In this document: one piece after another, positions 35,770-43,706 of the stretch
Position numbering within the stretch: the stretch's first letter is position 1
Layout: each line of letters starts with the position of its first letter
Assembly (NCBI GenBank): GCA_051208035.1
Contig: JBPJFZ010000010.1
Span: 1-64,000 of the forward strand
DNA length: 64,000 nt
From: JACKOB01 sp024234575
Lineage (GTDB): Bacteria; Pseudomonadota; Gammaproteobacteria; Pseudomonadales; Oleiphilaceae
Direction: 5' to 3'
Translations under genes and position numbers: made by a program
The notes under the pieces: generated by a model
Told to the model about the DNA's origin: nothing
The model's input: only the letters and a program-made list of their open reading frames with translations
Databases searched by the model: none

Positions 35770-36891
35770 TTAAATCATTACCATATTATCGCGATGAATT
35801 AGCTCTGGTTCATTCACAAAGCCCAGCAACACTTCAATTTCATCTGTTGATTTCCCCAAAATAACCGCCACATCCGAACTGTTATAGTTAACCAACCCTC
35901 TTGCAACCTCTTTACCTTCTAGCGACAAACAGCTGACCATCTCACCTCGACGAAACTGCCCACAAACCTGCTTAACACCAACCGGCAGCAAACTACGCCC
36001 TTTTCCAGTAATGACCGCCACAGCACCATCATCCAAAAACAACTGACCTTTTGTTTGTAAATGCCCGGCCAACCATTGCTTTCTCGCCACCTGTCGCCCC
36101 TGATCTGGCAGCAACACCGTGCCAAGGGACTCACCAGCAAACAACCTGGACAACACACTCTCGATTCGCCCACCAACAATAACTGTCATCGCACCAGACC
36201 TGGCAGCCAATCTAGCCGCTCGCAACTTGGTGTACATACCGCCACGCCCCAAAACACCGGATCCACCAGCAACCATTGCATCCAGATCAGCATTACTGGC
36301 CAGCGACTCACTAATTAGCGCCGCACCTTTATTGGCACGAGGATCTGCGTCATACAACCCATCCTGATCCGTCAGAATAACCAACCCATCCGCCTCAACA
36401 AGATTAGCCACCAACGCCCCCAAGGTGTCATTGTCACCGAAGCGAATTTCATCTGTTACGACTGTATCGTTTTCATTCACAATCGGAATCACACCGAAAT
36501 CAACCAAAGTCCGCAAAGTGCTGCGCCCATTCAGATAACGCTTCCGATCCGAAAGGTCGTCATGAGTCAACAACACCTGCGCAGTATGCAATCCATGCCG
36601 CTGAAAAGCAGACTCCCACGCCTGAATCAAGCCCATTTGCCCCACAGCAGCCGCTGCCTGCAACTCGTGCACATGATGCGGCCGCTTCGACATTCCCAAC
36701 CGGACCATTCCTTCCGCCACCGCACCAGAAGAAACCAGCACCAACTCAATGCCGCGATCACGGAGCCCAACCAATTGATCAACCCAAAGCGCCATAGCAC
36801 CGTGATCCAATCCCCTGCCATCATTTGTAAGCAGAGCACTGCCGATCTTTATCACCACTCGCTGCATCTTCGACACATGACTAGCTTTCAC
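35770..36891 (-). CDS. proB: glutamate 5-kinase
   Basis: First step of proline synthesis, phosphorylating glutamate. 373 residues: amino-acid kinase domain starting VVIKIGSALLTNDGRG, with VLVSSGAVAEGM, NENDTVVTDEIRFGDNDTLGA, and a C-terminal PUA domain (about 275-365). The start is a GTG at 36891 with GGAGAG just upstream; an ATG at 36867 is an alternative. Follows obgE at 40 bases, the Pseudomonas-type obgE-proB arrangement. proA is not adjacent. Confidence 0.95.
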   Translation of the reverse strand: MKASHVSKMQRVVIKIGSALLTNDGRGLDHGAMALWVDQLVGLRDRGIELVLVSSGAVAEGMVRLGMSKRPHHVHELQAAAAVGQMGLIQAWESAFQRHGLHTAQVLLTHDDLSDRKRYLNGRSTLRTLVDFGVIPIVNENDTVVTDEIRFGDNDTLGALVANLVEADGLVILTDQDGLYDADPRANKGAALISESLASNADLDAMVAGGSGVLGRGGMYTKLRAARLAARSGAMTVIVGGRIESVLSRLFAGESLGTVLLPDQGRQVARKQWLAGHLQTKGQLFLDDGAVAVITGKGRSLLPVGVKQVCGQFRRGEMVSCLSLEGKEVARGLVNYNSSDVAVILGKSTDEIEVLLGFVNEPELIHRDNMVMI

Positions 36892-36931
36892 AAACTCTCC
36901 AAACCTATCAGCTAAAAACCATCACCGACCA

Positions 36932-38128
36932 CTAACGAACGTAGTAATTCTCTACCTCATCATCATCGTCGTAGTCATCGTCATCACCAACCTCAGCCGC
37001 CTCTTTACGAGCACGGCGAATAGCCCTTTCTTCCAGAATTTTTTCCCGGGACTCGCGATCCATCTGTTCACGCAACTCACGCTCACGCACCGCCAAATCA
37101 TCAGACTCCGCCTCTGCAGCCACGCGAGCATCCATCCAAAGCATGATCTTCTGACACATCACACGAGTGCCCTCACCCTGAATAGCAGAGATTTTGAAGA
37201 CAGGACCAGTCCAATTTAAGTCGGACACCAACTTCTGGCATGCAGCCTCGCGCTCATCCTCTGGAATCAAATCGAGCTTATTCAACACAAGCCAACGATC
37301 ACGCGCCGCCAAAGTCGGACTAAATCGCTCCAGCTCAAGAATAATTTTCTGTGCCGCCTCGGAAGGGGTTAATTCATCAAAAGGCGCCATATCAACAACA
37401 TGCAACAATAGCCGGGTACGCACGAGATGCTTGAGAAACCGCACACCAAGACCCGCACCTTCCGCCGCCCCCTCAATCAAGCCGGGAATATCAGCGACTA
37501 CAAAGCTTTTATGTGCCTCAACACTGACCACTCCCAAATTAGGAACCAGCGTTGTAAACGGATAGTTCGCCACCTTCGGCTTGGCCGCCGAGATTGCTCT
37601 AATAAGCGTCGACTTACCGGCATTCGGCATACCCAAAAGCCCGACATCGGCAAGCACCTTCAACTCCAAACGCAAGTTTCTCGACTCGCCCTCTTTTCCA
37701 GGCGTCGTCTGCCGCGGAGCCCGATTTACACTGGACTTGAATCGCGTATTGCCAATACCATGAAAACCACCCTGGGCAACCAGCAATTGCTGTCCAATTT
37801 TGGTTAAATCCCCCAACACCTCTTCTGTATCAACATCGATAACCGTTGTACCAACAGGCACCTTGAGAATGACATCCTCACCCTTTCTGCCTGTGCACTC
37901 ACGACCACTACCCCCCTGACCAGTCTCAGCTTTAAAGCGACGTTTGTAACGGTAGTCAATCAACGTATTAAGCGATTCATCCGCCTCCAAAAAGACAGAG
38001 CCGCCGTCACCACCATCCCCACCATCCGGGCCACCACGAGGCACGTATTTCTCTCTTCTGAAGCTCATACAACCATTTCCACCATTTCCGGCTTCAACAT
38101 AGATTGTTGCTTCATCCACAAACTTCAT
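36932..38128 (-). CDS. obgE: Obg-family GTPase (CgtA)
   Basis: Essential GTPase involved in 50S ribosome assembly and stress/ppGpp response. 398 residues: glycine-rich Obg fold (1-158, GGPDGGDGGDGGSV), G domain with G1 GMPNAGKS, G3 DIPGLIEGA, G4 NKLD, and an acidic C-terminal tail (DDDDYDDDDE). The frame is open to a GTG at 38137, but the ATG at 38128 (MKFVDEATIYV) is the family start. Although next to rpmA, a strong terminator lies between them, so obgE may rely on its own promoter or read-through. Confidence 0.96.
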   Translation of the reverse strand: MKFVDEATIYVEAGNGGNGCMSFRREKYVPRGGPDGGDGGDGGSVFLEADESLNTLIDYRYKRRFKAETGQGGSGRECTGRKGEDVILKVPVGTTVIDVDTEEVLGDLTKIGQQLLVAQGGFHGIGNTRFKSSVNRAPRQTTPGKEGESRNLRLELKVLADVGLLGMPNAGKSTLIRAISAAKPKVANYPFTTLVPNLGVVSVEAHKSFVVADIPGLIEGAAEGAGLGVRFLKHLVRTRLLLHVVDMAPFDELTPSEAAQKIILELERFSPTLAARDRWLVLNKLDLIPEDEREAACQKLVSDLNWTGPVFKISAIQGEGTRVMCQKIMLWMDARVAAEAESDDLAVRERELREQMDRESREKILEERAIRRARKEAAEVGDDDDYDDDDEVENYYVR

Positions 38129-38240
38129 AAAAATCACCCAAAGGATACTGAGATTCGGCCCGGCAAACCGCCCTCGTGAGCCACCACCTTAATAGTAGCA
38201 CCTGAGAACAGCCTTATTCGATACAAGCGCACGAGCAAGA

Positions 38241-38268
38241 AACAAAAAACCCCGCTAGAAGCGGGGCC
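38241..38268 (-). terminator. terminator of rplU-rpmA
   Basis: CCCCGC (38250-38255) / GCGGGG (38261-38266) with a five-base loop, followed on the minus strand by TTTTTTGTT. It lies 22 bases past the rpmA stop and upstream of obgE. Confidence 0.9.
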
Positions 38269-38289
38269 TTTTTAGCGATGATCAAAAGA

Positions 38290-38550
38290 TCAAACAGCTG
38301 CTACCACGCTTACGTATTTACGCTTTTGCGGGCCTTTAACTTCAAACTTGATCACTCCGTCGCTTTTAGCGAACAAAGTATGATCCACACCACAACCAAC
38401 ATTATTTCCAGCATGGAAACGAGTGCCACGCTGACGAACAATAATATTGCCCGCAGTCACTACCTGACCACCAAACATTTTGACACCAAGGCGTTTCGAC
38501 TCGGAATCACGACCGTTACGGGTACTACCACCAGCTTTCTTGTGAGCCAT
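38290..38550 (-). CDS. rpmA: 50S ribosomal protein L27
   Basis: Ribosomal protein reaching the peptidyl-transferase centre, 86 residues. Begins MAHKKAGGSTRNGRDSESKR, the full-length uncleaved N terminus seen in Gram-negatives, and includes GNIIVRQRGTRFHAGNNVG. Second gene of the rplU-rpmA pair, 31 bases after rplU. Confidence 0.97.
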   Translation of the reverse strand: MAHKKAGGSTRNGRDSESKRLGVKMFGGQVVTAGNIIVRQRGTRFHAGNNVGCGVDHTLFAKSDGVIKFEVKGPQKRKYVSVVAAV

Positions 38551-38581
38551 TTTTCACTCCTTCAATTACTTTCTGCAGAAA

Positions 38582-38896
38582 TTAACCCGCGTTAATTCCA
38601 GTGATCTTAACTTCGGTATACCATTGACGATGACCCATTTTCTTCATGTGGTGCTTACGTCGACGGAACTTGATAATCTTAACCTTGTCATGACGACCAT
38701 GGCTGACCACTTCGGCAGAAACTTTTGCACCATCAACAACTGGTGCGCCTACTTTAATGTCATCGCCATTGGCTACCAGTAACACGCGATCAAAATCGAT
38801 GCTGCTACCAGTTTCAGCTTCGATTTTCTCGAGCTTCAGGAATTCGCCTTCTTTTACACGGTGCTGCTTACCACCACTTACTATTACTGCGTACAT
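38582..38896 (-). CDS. rplU: 50S ribosomal protein L21
   Basis: Ribosomal protein of 104 residues (MYAVIVSGGKQHRVKEGE) with the C-terminal RRRKHHMKKMGHRQWYTEVKI signature in parts. First gene of rplU-rpmA. Its mRNA leader is about 120 nt and contains inverted repeats. Divergent from ispB, as in E. coli and Pseudomonas. Confidence 0.97.
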   Translation of the reverse strand: MYAVIVSGGKQHRVKEGEFLKLEKIEAETGSSIDFDRVLLVANGDDIKVGAPVVDGAKVSAEVVSHGRHDKVKIIKFRRRKHHMKKMGHRQWYTEVKITGINAG

Positions 38897-38920
38897 TTAA
38901 ATCTCCGATATGTTACCCAT

Positions 38921-39001
38921 CCTAGCTCTCAATACCTGGGTCTAGTGGAAGCCACCGTCATTCTCTGACGAACTGACAACCATATAGCAGGGAGCTCTAG
39001 G
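38921..39001 (-). promoter_or_regulatory. structured 5' leader of rplU mRNA
   Basis: Within the predicted leader, CCTAG (38921-38925) and CTAGG (38997-39001) could close a domain of 71 nt; the flanking bases extend the complementarity imperfectly. Inside it CGTCA (38956-38960) and TGACG (38966-38970) form a small hairpin. It may be an autoregulatory site for L21 or merely a stable leader. Confidence 0.35.
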
Positions 39002-39025
39002 CGTGGATGAGTTTCAGGGCGCGTG

Positions 39026-39054
39026 ATTATACTAACAGTACAATTTAGAAGCAA
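39026..39054 (-). promoter_or_regulatory. rplU-rpmA promoter
   Basis: Leftward perfect -10 TATAAT (39026-39031) with GC-rich discriminator CACGCGCC, and -35 TTGCTT (39049-39054) at 17 bases. The design is that of stringently controlled translation genes. Start of transcription would be near 39019. Confidence 0.7.
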
Positions 39055-39179
39055 TGTAAATTTACTATTCATTGACAGGCACCGTTTTAACAGTGATCAC
39101 CCAGCAATCATACGGAAGGCTGGCGCTTTCGCGTCGTAACATTCAACGGTGTTTAAAGCTGCCACTGGGATAAATATTC

Positions 39180-39208
39180 TTGACAGGTATCTCTTGAGTC
39201 CATAGCAT
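39180..39208 (+). promoter_or_regulatory. candidate ispB promoter
   Basis: Perfect -35 TTGACA (39180-39185), 17-base spacer and -10 TAGCAT (39203-39208, four of six). It lies 119 bases before the ispB ATG. Confidence 0.45.
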
Positions 39209-39326
39209 CCCGTTCATTAACAAAAATGGTCGGGAGGCTGTAAGTTAGTTCGCCAGAATAGACTTCAGCGAGATATGACGAGACCCTACCCCCTTAAACA
39301 CCACGCAAGAGCGACAACTCAACCTC

Positions 39327-40298
39327 ATGCTAGCTCAAGAGATATACGCCTCAGTCGAAAGCGATTTTTCTGCCGTAAATAAGCTCATTTCTGCGCAACT
39401 TTTCTCGAAAGTGCCGCTGGTAGAAAAAATAGGTCACTATATTGTCGAAAGCGGTGGCAAACGTATGCGCCCTTTGGTTGTACTGCTGGCCTGTAACGCC
39501 ATCGGTGCGAAAAACAGCGACAATTCTGCGAAACTTGCGACCATTATCGAGTTTTTACACACAGCCACATTGCTGCACGATGACGTCGTTGACACCTCAG
39601 ATCTTCGCCGAGGCAAGTCCACCGCGAACGCTAAATGGGGAAATGCCCCTAGCGTTTTGGTAGGTGACTTTCTCTACTCGCGAGCATTTCAGCTCATGGT
39701 CGAGCTGGGTAGTTTGCCGGTGATGAAGATTCTGTCTGACGCCACCAACGAAATATCAGAAGGCGAAGTACTACAGCTTTTAAACTGTAAAAACCCGGAC
39801 GTGACCGAAGCACATTATATGGAAGTGATTCGCTGCAAAACAGCCATGCTTTTTCAAGCCGCATCGCATTCTGCGGCGGTTATTTCCGATGCTGACCCTG
39901 AACTGCAAAAAAATATTGCCAATTATGGGCTACAACTTGGAATGGCGTTTCAGTTGATAGATGACGTGCTTGATTACACCGGCAACGCCGAAGAGATGGG
40001 CAAAAACGTCGGGGACGACCTCGCCGAGGGAAAGCCTACATTACCCCTGATCTATGCCATGAAAACCGGAACCACCCAGGAAAAAGAGCTTATTCGAACA
40101 GCTATCCGTAAAGGCGGGCTGGACAACCTGGCAGACATACTTGCCGTTGTAAAAAGAACTGGCGCTCTTGAATACACCCAACAAAAAGCGCGCGAAGCAG
40201 CTGATCAAGCCATCACAAGCCTGGACAGGCTGCCTGCTTCGACACATAAAGATGCACTCATAGCAGTCGTTAACCTGGCAGTAAAGCGAAACCAGTAA
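39327..40298 (+). CDS. ispB: octaprenyl (long-chain polyprenyl) diphosphate synthase
   Basis: Trans-prenyltransferase that builds the ubiquinone/menaquinone side chain from IPP. 323 residues. First Asp-rich motif DDVVD (85-89) and second DDVLD (212-216) are intact; GGKRMRP and the substrate-binding FQLIDDVLDY are present. Uses IPP from the MEP pathway (ispH is in this window). The exact chain length (eight or nine units) cannot be read from sequence. Divergent from rplU. Confidence 0.94.
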   Translation: MLAQEIYASVESDFSAVNKLISAQLFSKVPLVEKIGHYIVESGGKRMRPLVVLLACNAIGAKNSDNSAKLATIIEFLHTATLLHDDVVDTSDLRRGKSTANAKWGNAPSVLVGDFLYSRAFQLMVELGSLPVMKILSDATNEISEGEVLQLLNCKNPDVTEAHYMEVIRCKTAMLFQAASHSAAVISDADPELQKNIANYGLQLGMAFQLIDDVLDYTGNAEEMGKNVGDDLAEGKPTLPLIYAMKTGTTQEKELIRTAIRKGGLDNLADILAVVKRTGALEYTQQKAREAADQAITSLDRLPASTHKDALIAVVNLAVKRNQ

Positions 40299-40306
40299 TC
40301 GAACTT

Positions 40307-40329
40307 GGGCAGCCCCATCCGTTCTGCCC
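40307..40329 (+). terminator. weak stem-loop after ispB
   Basis: GGGCAG (40307-40312) and CTGCCC (40324-40329) form a six-base stem shortly after the ispB stop. A second small repeat GCCC/GGGC follows with a T-rich tail (ATTATTCTTT). Together they could end ispB transcription. Confidence 0.35.
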
Positions 40330-40532
40330 TCGCCCTAAAATCGGGCAAAATTATTCTTTAGCCTAGGCATACAACTATTCGGCTGCTACAGTGCATTTTA
40401 TTATGCTGACTGAGCGAAGCTTGCTGACATGACAATTATGCGCGAGTATCAGTTACCCAAAACAAACGGCGTCAGCCCTGATGGCTGTGCCTTCCGATAG
40501 AGACAATGGTCCATTAGAGGAAAACGCTTTTA

Positions 40533-42116
40533 ATGCAGCAACTTTCAGAACTTGACGCCTCATTCCTTTATCTCGAAACCGATCGAACCCCAATGCATAT
40601 TGGTGGGTTGTACATATTCGACGCATCCGATCGGGAGGATGATTTTTCTTTTACCGAGTTTCTGGAATATATAGAGTCACGACTGCATGTAGCTAAGTTT
40701 TTTCGGAAGCGGCTGGTCGAAGTGCCCCTCAAACTTGATCATCCCTATTGGGTAGATGACCCTGAGTTTGATATCAACAAACATGTCTACAACATCAGAC
40801 TGGCTGAATGCACAACGGAAAAGCCATTAACTGATCTTGCCGCAGATCTGTTGAGCGTACCTCTAAAAAGAGACCGTCCACTGTGGGAGATTACCTTTGT
40901 TGATGGATTAAACAACGTAACGACGCTGCCAAGTAAAAGCTTTGCAATGATCGTAAAGGTTCATCATTCGGCCATCGACCCACTGAGCGGAGAGGATGTG
41001 ATGGGCGTCATGCTCGACTTCTCACCCTCCCCTAAAAAAATCAAGTCGATACCAGAATGGCGACCACAACCGCTGCCATCAACCTTCAAACTACTTGGTG
41101 GCGCCTACACCAATGCACTGAGCACACCTTTCAGACTGGCCAGCATGGCGAAGGATACCGCTGCAGCAACGTTTTACTCTGTATTGCTTCAGCGTTTAAG
41201 CAATCTGAACTTTCCGCCATCACTGTTCAGTGCGCCGAGAACACAGATAAACCAACAGATCAGCGCGAAAAGGTCATTAAGTTACAAAGAGGTTTCTCTT
41301 AGCAGAATCAAGTCGATCAAAAGAAAGATTGGCCGCGAAGTTTTTATCAATGACATTGTATGCGGCATCTGTGCAGAAGCGGTTAGAAAATACTTGCTAG
41401 ACATTAACGGTCTCCCCGAAACATCACTAATCGCTATGTCTCCAATTTCTGTCCGCTCTAAAAGCCTGCATAGCCCAACAGGGAATCAGATGGCTGCGAT
41501 GATGATATCTCTTGCCACGGACGAACCAAACCCGGCCTGGCGCGTGATTCGCATACACGAAAATGCCGTCGTTTCGAAAACCTATAGCCAGGCAATTTCT
41601 GCACAACGCTTGACCCAGCTGATCCCTTCAACAATGACCGGATTAGCAACACGCATCTATACAGAGTTTCAGCTTGCCCAGCGTCACAAACCGATTTTCA
41701 ACCTACCACTGACAAATATTCCTGGTCCACAAACACCGCTCTACCTTAATGGCTGCAAACTTATCAAACAGGTTGGCACGTCGCCTTTATTCGATGGACT
41801 GGGGCTTAGTTTTGTCATCATCAGCTATAACGATACGCTAACTTTTAGCATCACCTCATGCCCGGACACGGTAGAAGATGCAGGGAAGTTCGCGACTTAT
41901 ATAGAACAGGCGATCAACGACATAGAGGAAGCCGCCGAAAATATCCAGGGCATGGAACTTCCCGCCTACACTCCAAAAAAGCTCGAGTCACCAAGCCTGA
42001 TTGAGCTAGGGTCAGCGATAATCGAAGACATCGTTTCGCTATTCCAAAATATTTTTACGCAGAGCAAAGAGGAAGAAGACAAAAAGCGCCTGCAACAAGA
42101 TAAGAAAGAAAGCTAG
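40533..42116 (+). CDS. wax ester synthase / diacylglycerol acyltransferase (WS/DGAT) family protein
   Basis: Acyl-CoA-dependent O-acyltransferase family that makes wax esters or triacylglycerol as storage lipid. 527 residues. Start LSELDASFLYLETDRTPMHIGGLYIF is the family N terminus. The catalytic motif is HHSAIDP (144-150): HH and D are kept, but the usual Gly after Asp is Pro. PLWEI precedes it, and the C-terminal DUF1298 part has LPLTNIPGPQTPLYLNG. A tail of about 60 charged residues (ending KEEEDKKRLQQDKKES) follows. It stands alone between ispB and the convergent AMMECR1 gene. Because of the altered motif, activity and substrate are uncertain. Confidence 0.88.
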   Translation: MQQLSELDASFLYLETDRTPMHIGGLYIFDASDREDDFSFTEFLEYIESRLHVAKFFRKRLVEVPLKLDHPYWVDDPEFDINKHVYNIRLAECTTEKPLTDLAADLLSVPLKRDRPLWEITFVDGLNNVTTLPSKSFAMIVKVHHSAIDPLSGEDVMGVMLDFSPSPKKIKSIPEWRPQPLPSTFKLLGGAYTNALSTPFRLASMAKDTAAATFYSVLLQRLSNLNFPPSLFSAPRTQINQQISAKRSLSYKEVSLSRIKSIKRKIGREVFINDIVCGICAEAVRKYLLDINGLPETSLIAMSPISVRSKSLHSPTGNQMAAMMISLATDEPNPAWRVIRIHENAVVSKTYSQAISAQRLTQLIPSTMTGLATRIYTEFQLAQRHKPIFNLPLTNIPGPQTPLYLNGCKLIKQVGTSPLFDGLGLSFVIISYNDTLTFSITSCPDTVEDAGKFATYIEQAINDIEEAAENIQGMELPAYTPKKLESPSLIELGSAIIEDIVSLFQNIFTQSKEEEDKKRLQQDKKES

Positions 42117-42134
42117 AAACCAGCATTTACAGCA

Positions 42135-42159
42135 CGCAAGCTTACCGACCACGCTTGCG
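42135..42159. terminator. stem-loop between convergent WS/DGAT and AMMECR1 genes
   Basis: CGCAAGC (42135-42141) and GCTTGCG (42153-42159), loop of 11 bases, in the 62-bp convergent gap. No T-run follows, so its role as terminator is uncertain. Confidence 0.3.
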
Positions 42160-42178
42160 CGCGCCTCCAGAATTCAGA

Positions 42179-42793
42179 CTAAACAACGCTGCAGCACTTT
42201 ATATAGTGCACATGATAGCGCTGGCACTTTATTTCCTCATGCCAGAACGACTCATCAAAACCGGCTTTACGCTTTAGCTCTGTTACGAATTGCGCAGGAT
42301 CAGGCAATTGCTCCCACACAGATGGCAAGTAGGTCGCACGCCTCGACCCATAATGCAGAATAAGCCCGTCTTTGCCTGGCTCAAGAGCAGCCACAAGTTC
42401 TGCCTCACTATGACAGTCAATGTCGGCTGGTACCGAAAGTATCGAGATAGAAACACTAACATCGGTAATTTCTTTTTCCTGCAAGGAGGGAAATCGCGGG
42501 TCACTCACTGCCGCAGCCGCTGCATTAGCAACAATATCTGCCGATAAGGGGCGACTCGCTATCAGGCTTCCGATACATCCGCGCAAACGCCCGTGCTTCT
42601 CCAATGTCACAAATGAAGCGCCTTTCTGAGTAAAAACTTCTAAGCCAGCATCCGTCAGACATTGCTCTGACAACTCCGCGCTCGATGGTGTTGATTGACT
42701 GACCACCCATTTTGCCCCACTAGTAGCCTCTGTAATCGACGCAATCGCTAAATCGCAAGCCATTTTATTCAGGCTAGCATTCCATTCTGCCAT
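42179..42793 (-). CDS. amrA: AMMECR1-domain protein (AmmeMemoRadiSam system protein A)
   Basis: Protein of 204 residues with an AMMECR1 fold: LEKHGRLRGCIGSLIASRPL contains the invariant LRGCIG (70-75), then DPRFPSLQEKE and SILSVPADI, and a late GLILHYGSRRATYLPSVWEQLP. Its function is unknown; in many prokaryotes it is encoded with a Memo-like protein and a radical-SAM enzyme, the set named AmmeMemoRadiSam. Here it directly follows the Memo gene (TAA then ATG, no gap). No radical-SAM gene is seen beside it. Confidence 0.9.
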   Translation of the reverse strand: MAEWNASLNKMACDLAIASITEATSGAKWVVSQSTPSSAELSEQCLTDAGLEVFTQKGASFVTLEKHGRLRGCIGSLIASRPLSADIVANAAAAAVSDPRFPSLQEKEITDVSVSISILSVPADIDCHSEAELVAALEPGKDGLILHYGSRRATYLPSVWEQLPDPAQFVTELKRKAGFDESFWHEEIKCQRYHVHYIKCCSVV

Positions 42794-43594
42794 TTAGCTA
42801 CCTCCAACCAATCCATAAGCCCCATATCCGACAACGCGAGATCTATCCCCTGTTAGGTCACCAGAGTTCTCTTGCGCGATTAAACTAACGCCTAACTGCC
42901 GCTCGTCTGCATATTTCAACAATCCATTCAATGCGCGACAACCACAAGCATCTTCACCACGCAAATGCCAATTCAGGCCGAGTACTTTTTGCGTGGTCAG
43001 AGTGTCTGCTTGCTGAGCAGCGTCATAGGTCAGGAAATGGCTTAAGTCGGTACTAATGATGATAAAGAACTTTCGCTGTATCAACTCTTCTATCAGTGCT
43101 GCAACCAAGGCAGGATCACTCTCCCCCACCAACAATGGAACCAGGTCAAAGTCATCTACGATGGACTGAAGAAAAGGCAGCTGTACTTCGATACTGTGCT
43201 CTGGCGCATGGGCTACGTCATTATAATGCACCAATCCAAGCTCGATTAGCTCGCCAACAGTAAATTGATCAATGCTAATGCCACCCAAAGGCGTTTCGAA
43301 AACCGAAGAAGCAGGAGCTGCGATGCCCAACAAAGGCACACGGTGTGACGGCCCCAGAATGGCAATCTTTTTCGCTTGATTAACAGGAAGATAGCGGTAA
43401 GCCGCTGCGGCAACTCGGCCAGAATACTGGTAACCAGCATGCGGTGCGACCAACGCACGGTAATGGGTGATTTCAGTGGATGGAAACTTATTCTCTGCTT
43501 GCGCTGCACAGTACTGAATTTGCCGTCGCAAAGCTTTAGCATCCGATGGATAAAAAAGCCCCGCGACCGCCGGTAACCTGATAGAAACGCTCAT
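42794..43594 (-). CDS. amrB: Memo-like protein (AmmeMemoRadiSam system protein B)
   Basis: Memo/class III extradiol dioxygenase-like fold, 266 residues. Metal-site residues of the family are present: H52 (APHAGYQYSG), H84 (GPSHRVPL), H133 (PEHSIEVQLPFLQ), D183 and H186 (STDLSHF), and the conserved cysteine region DACGCRAL. The frame opens at 43627; the ATG at 43594 has a strong AAGGAG. Human MEMO1 binds metals and has been linked to redox signalling and iron; the bacterial role is unknown. Translationally adjacent to amrA, so the two probably act together. Confidence 0.92.
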   Translation of the reverse strand: MSVSIRLPAVAGLFYPSDAKALRRQIQYCAAQAENKFPSTEITHYRALVAPHAGYQYSGRVAAAAYRYLPVNQAKKIAILGPSHRVPLLGIAAPASSVFETPLGGISIDQFTVGELIELGLVHYNDVAHAPEHSIEVQLPFLQSIVDDFDLVPLLVGESDPALVAALIEELIQRKFFIIISTDLSHFLTYDAAQQADTLTTQKVLGLNWHLRGEDACGCRALNGLLKYADERQLGVSLIAQENSGDLTGDRSRVVGYGAYGLVGGS

Positions 43595-43706
43595 GTCGCA
43601 CTCCTTAAGCCTGCAAAACCTGGGCAAGACTCCATTCGTACAACATAGCTCAGCAAACTCTCTTTCTCAAACCCTTCGTAACAACGGGGAAAGACATTTT
43701 AGCTGT

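Larger units (their letters stand above)
38897..39326. other. 430-bp divergent region rplU / ispB
   Basis: No gene seen. It contains the leftward rplU promoter (39026-39054), its structured leader (38897-39019) and a candidate rightward ispB promoter (39180-39208). The remaining sequence, 39060-39175, shows an isolated TTGACA at 39072 without a good -10, and no repeats that I can support. Confidence 0.6.
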
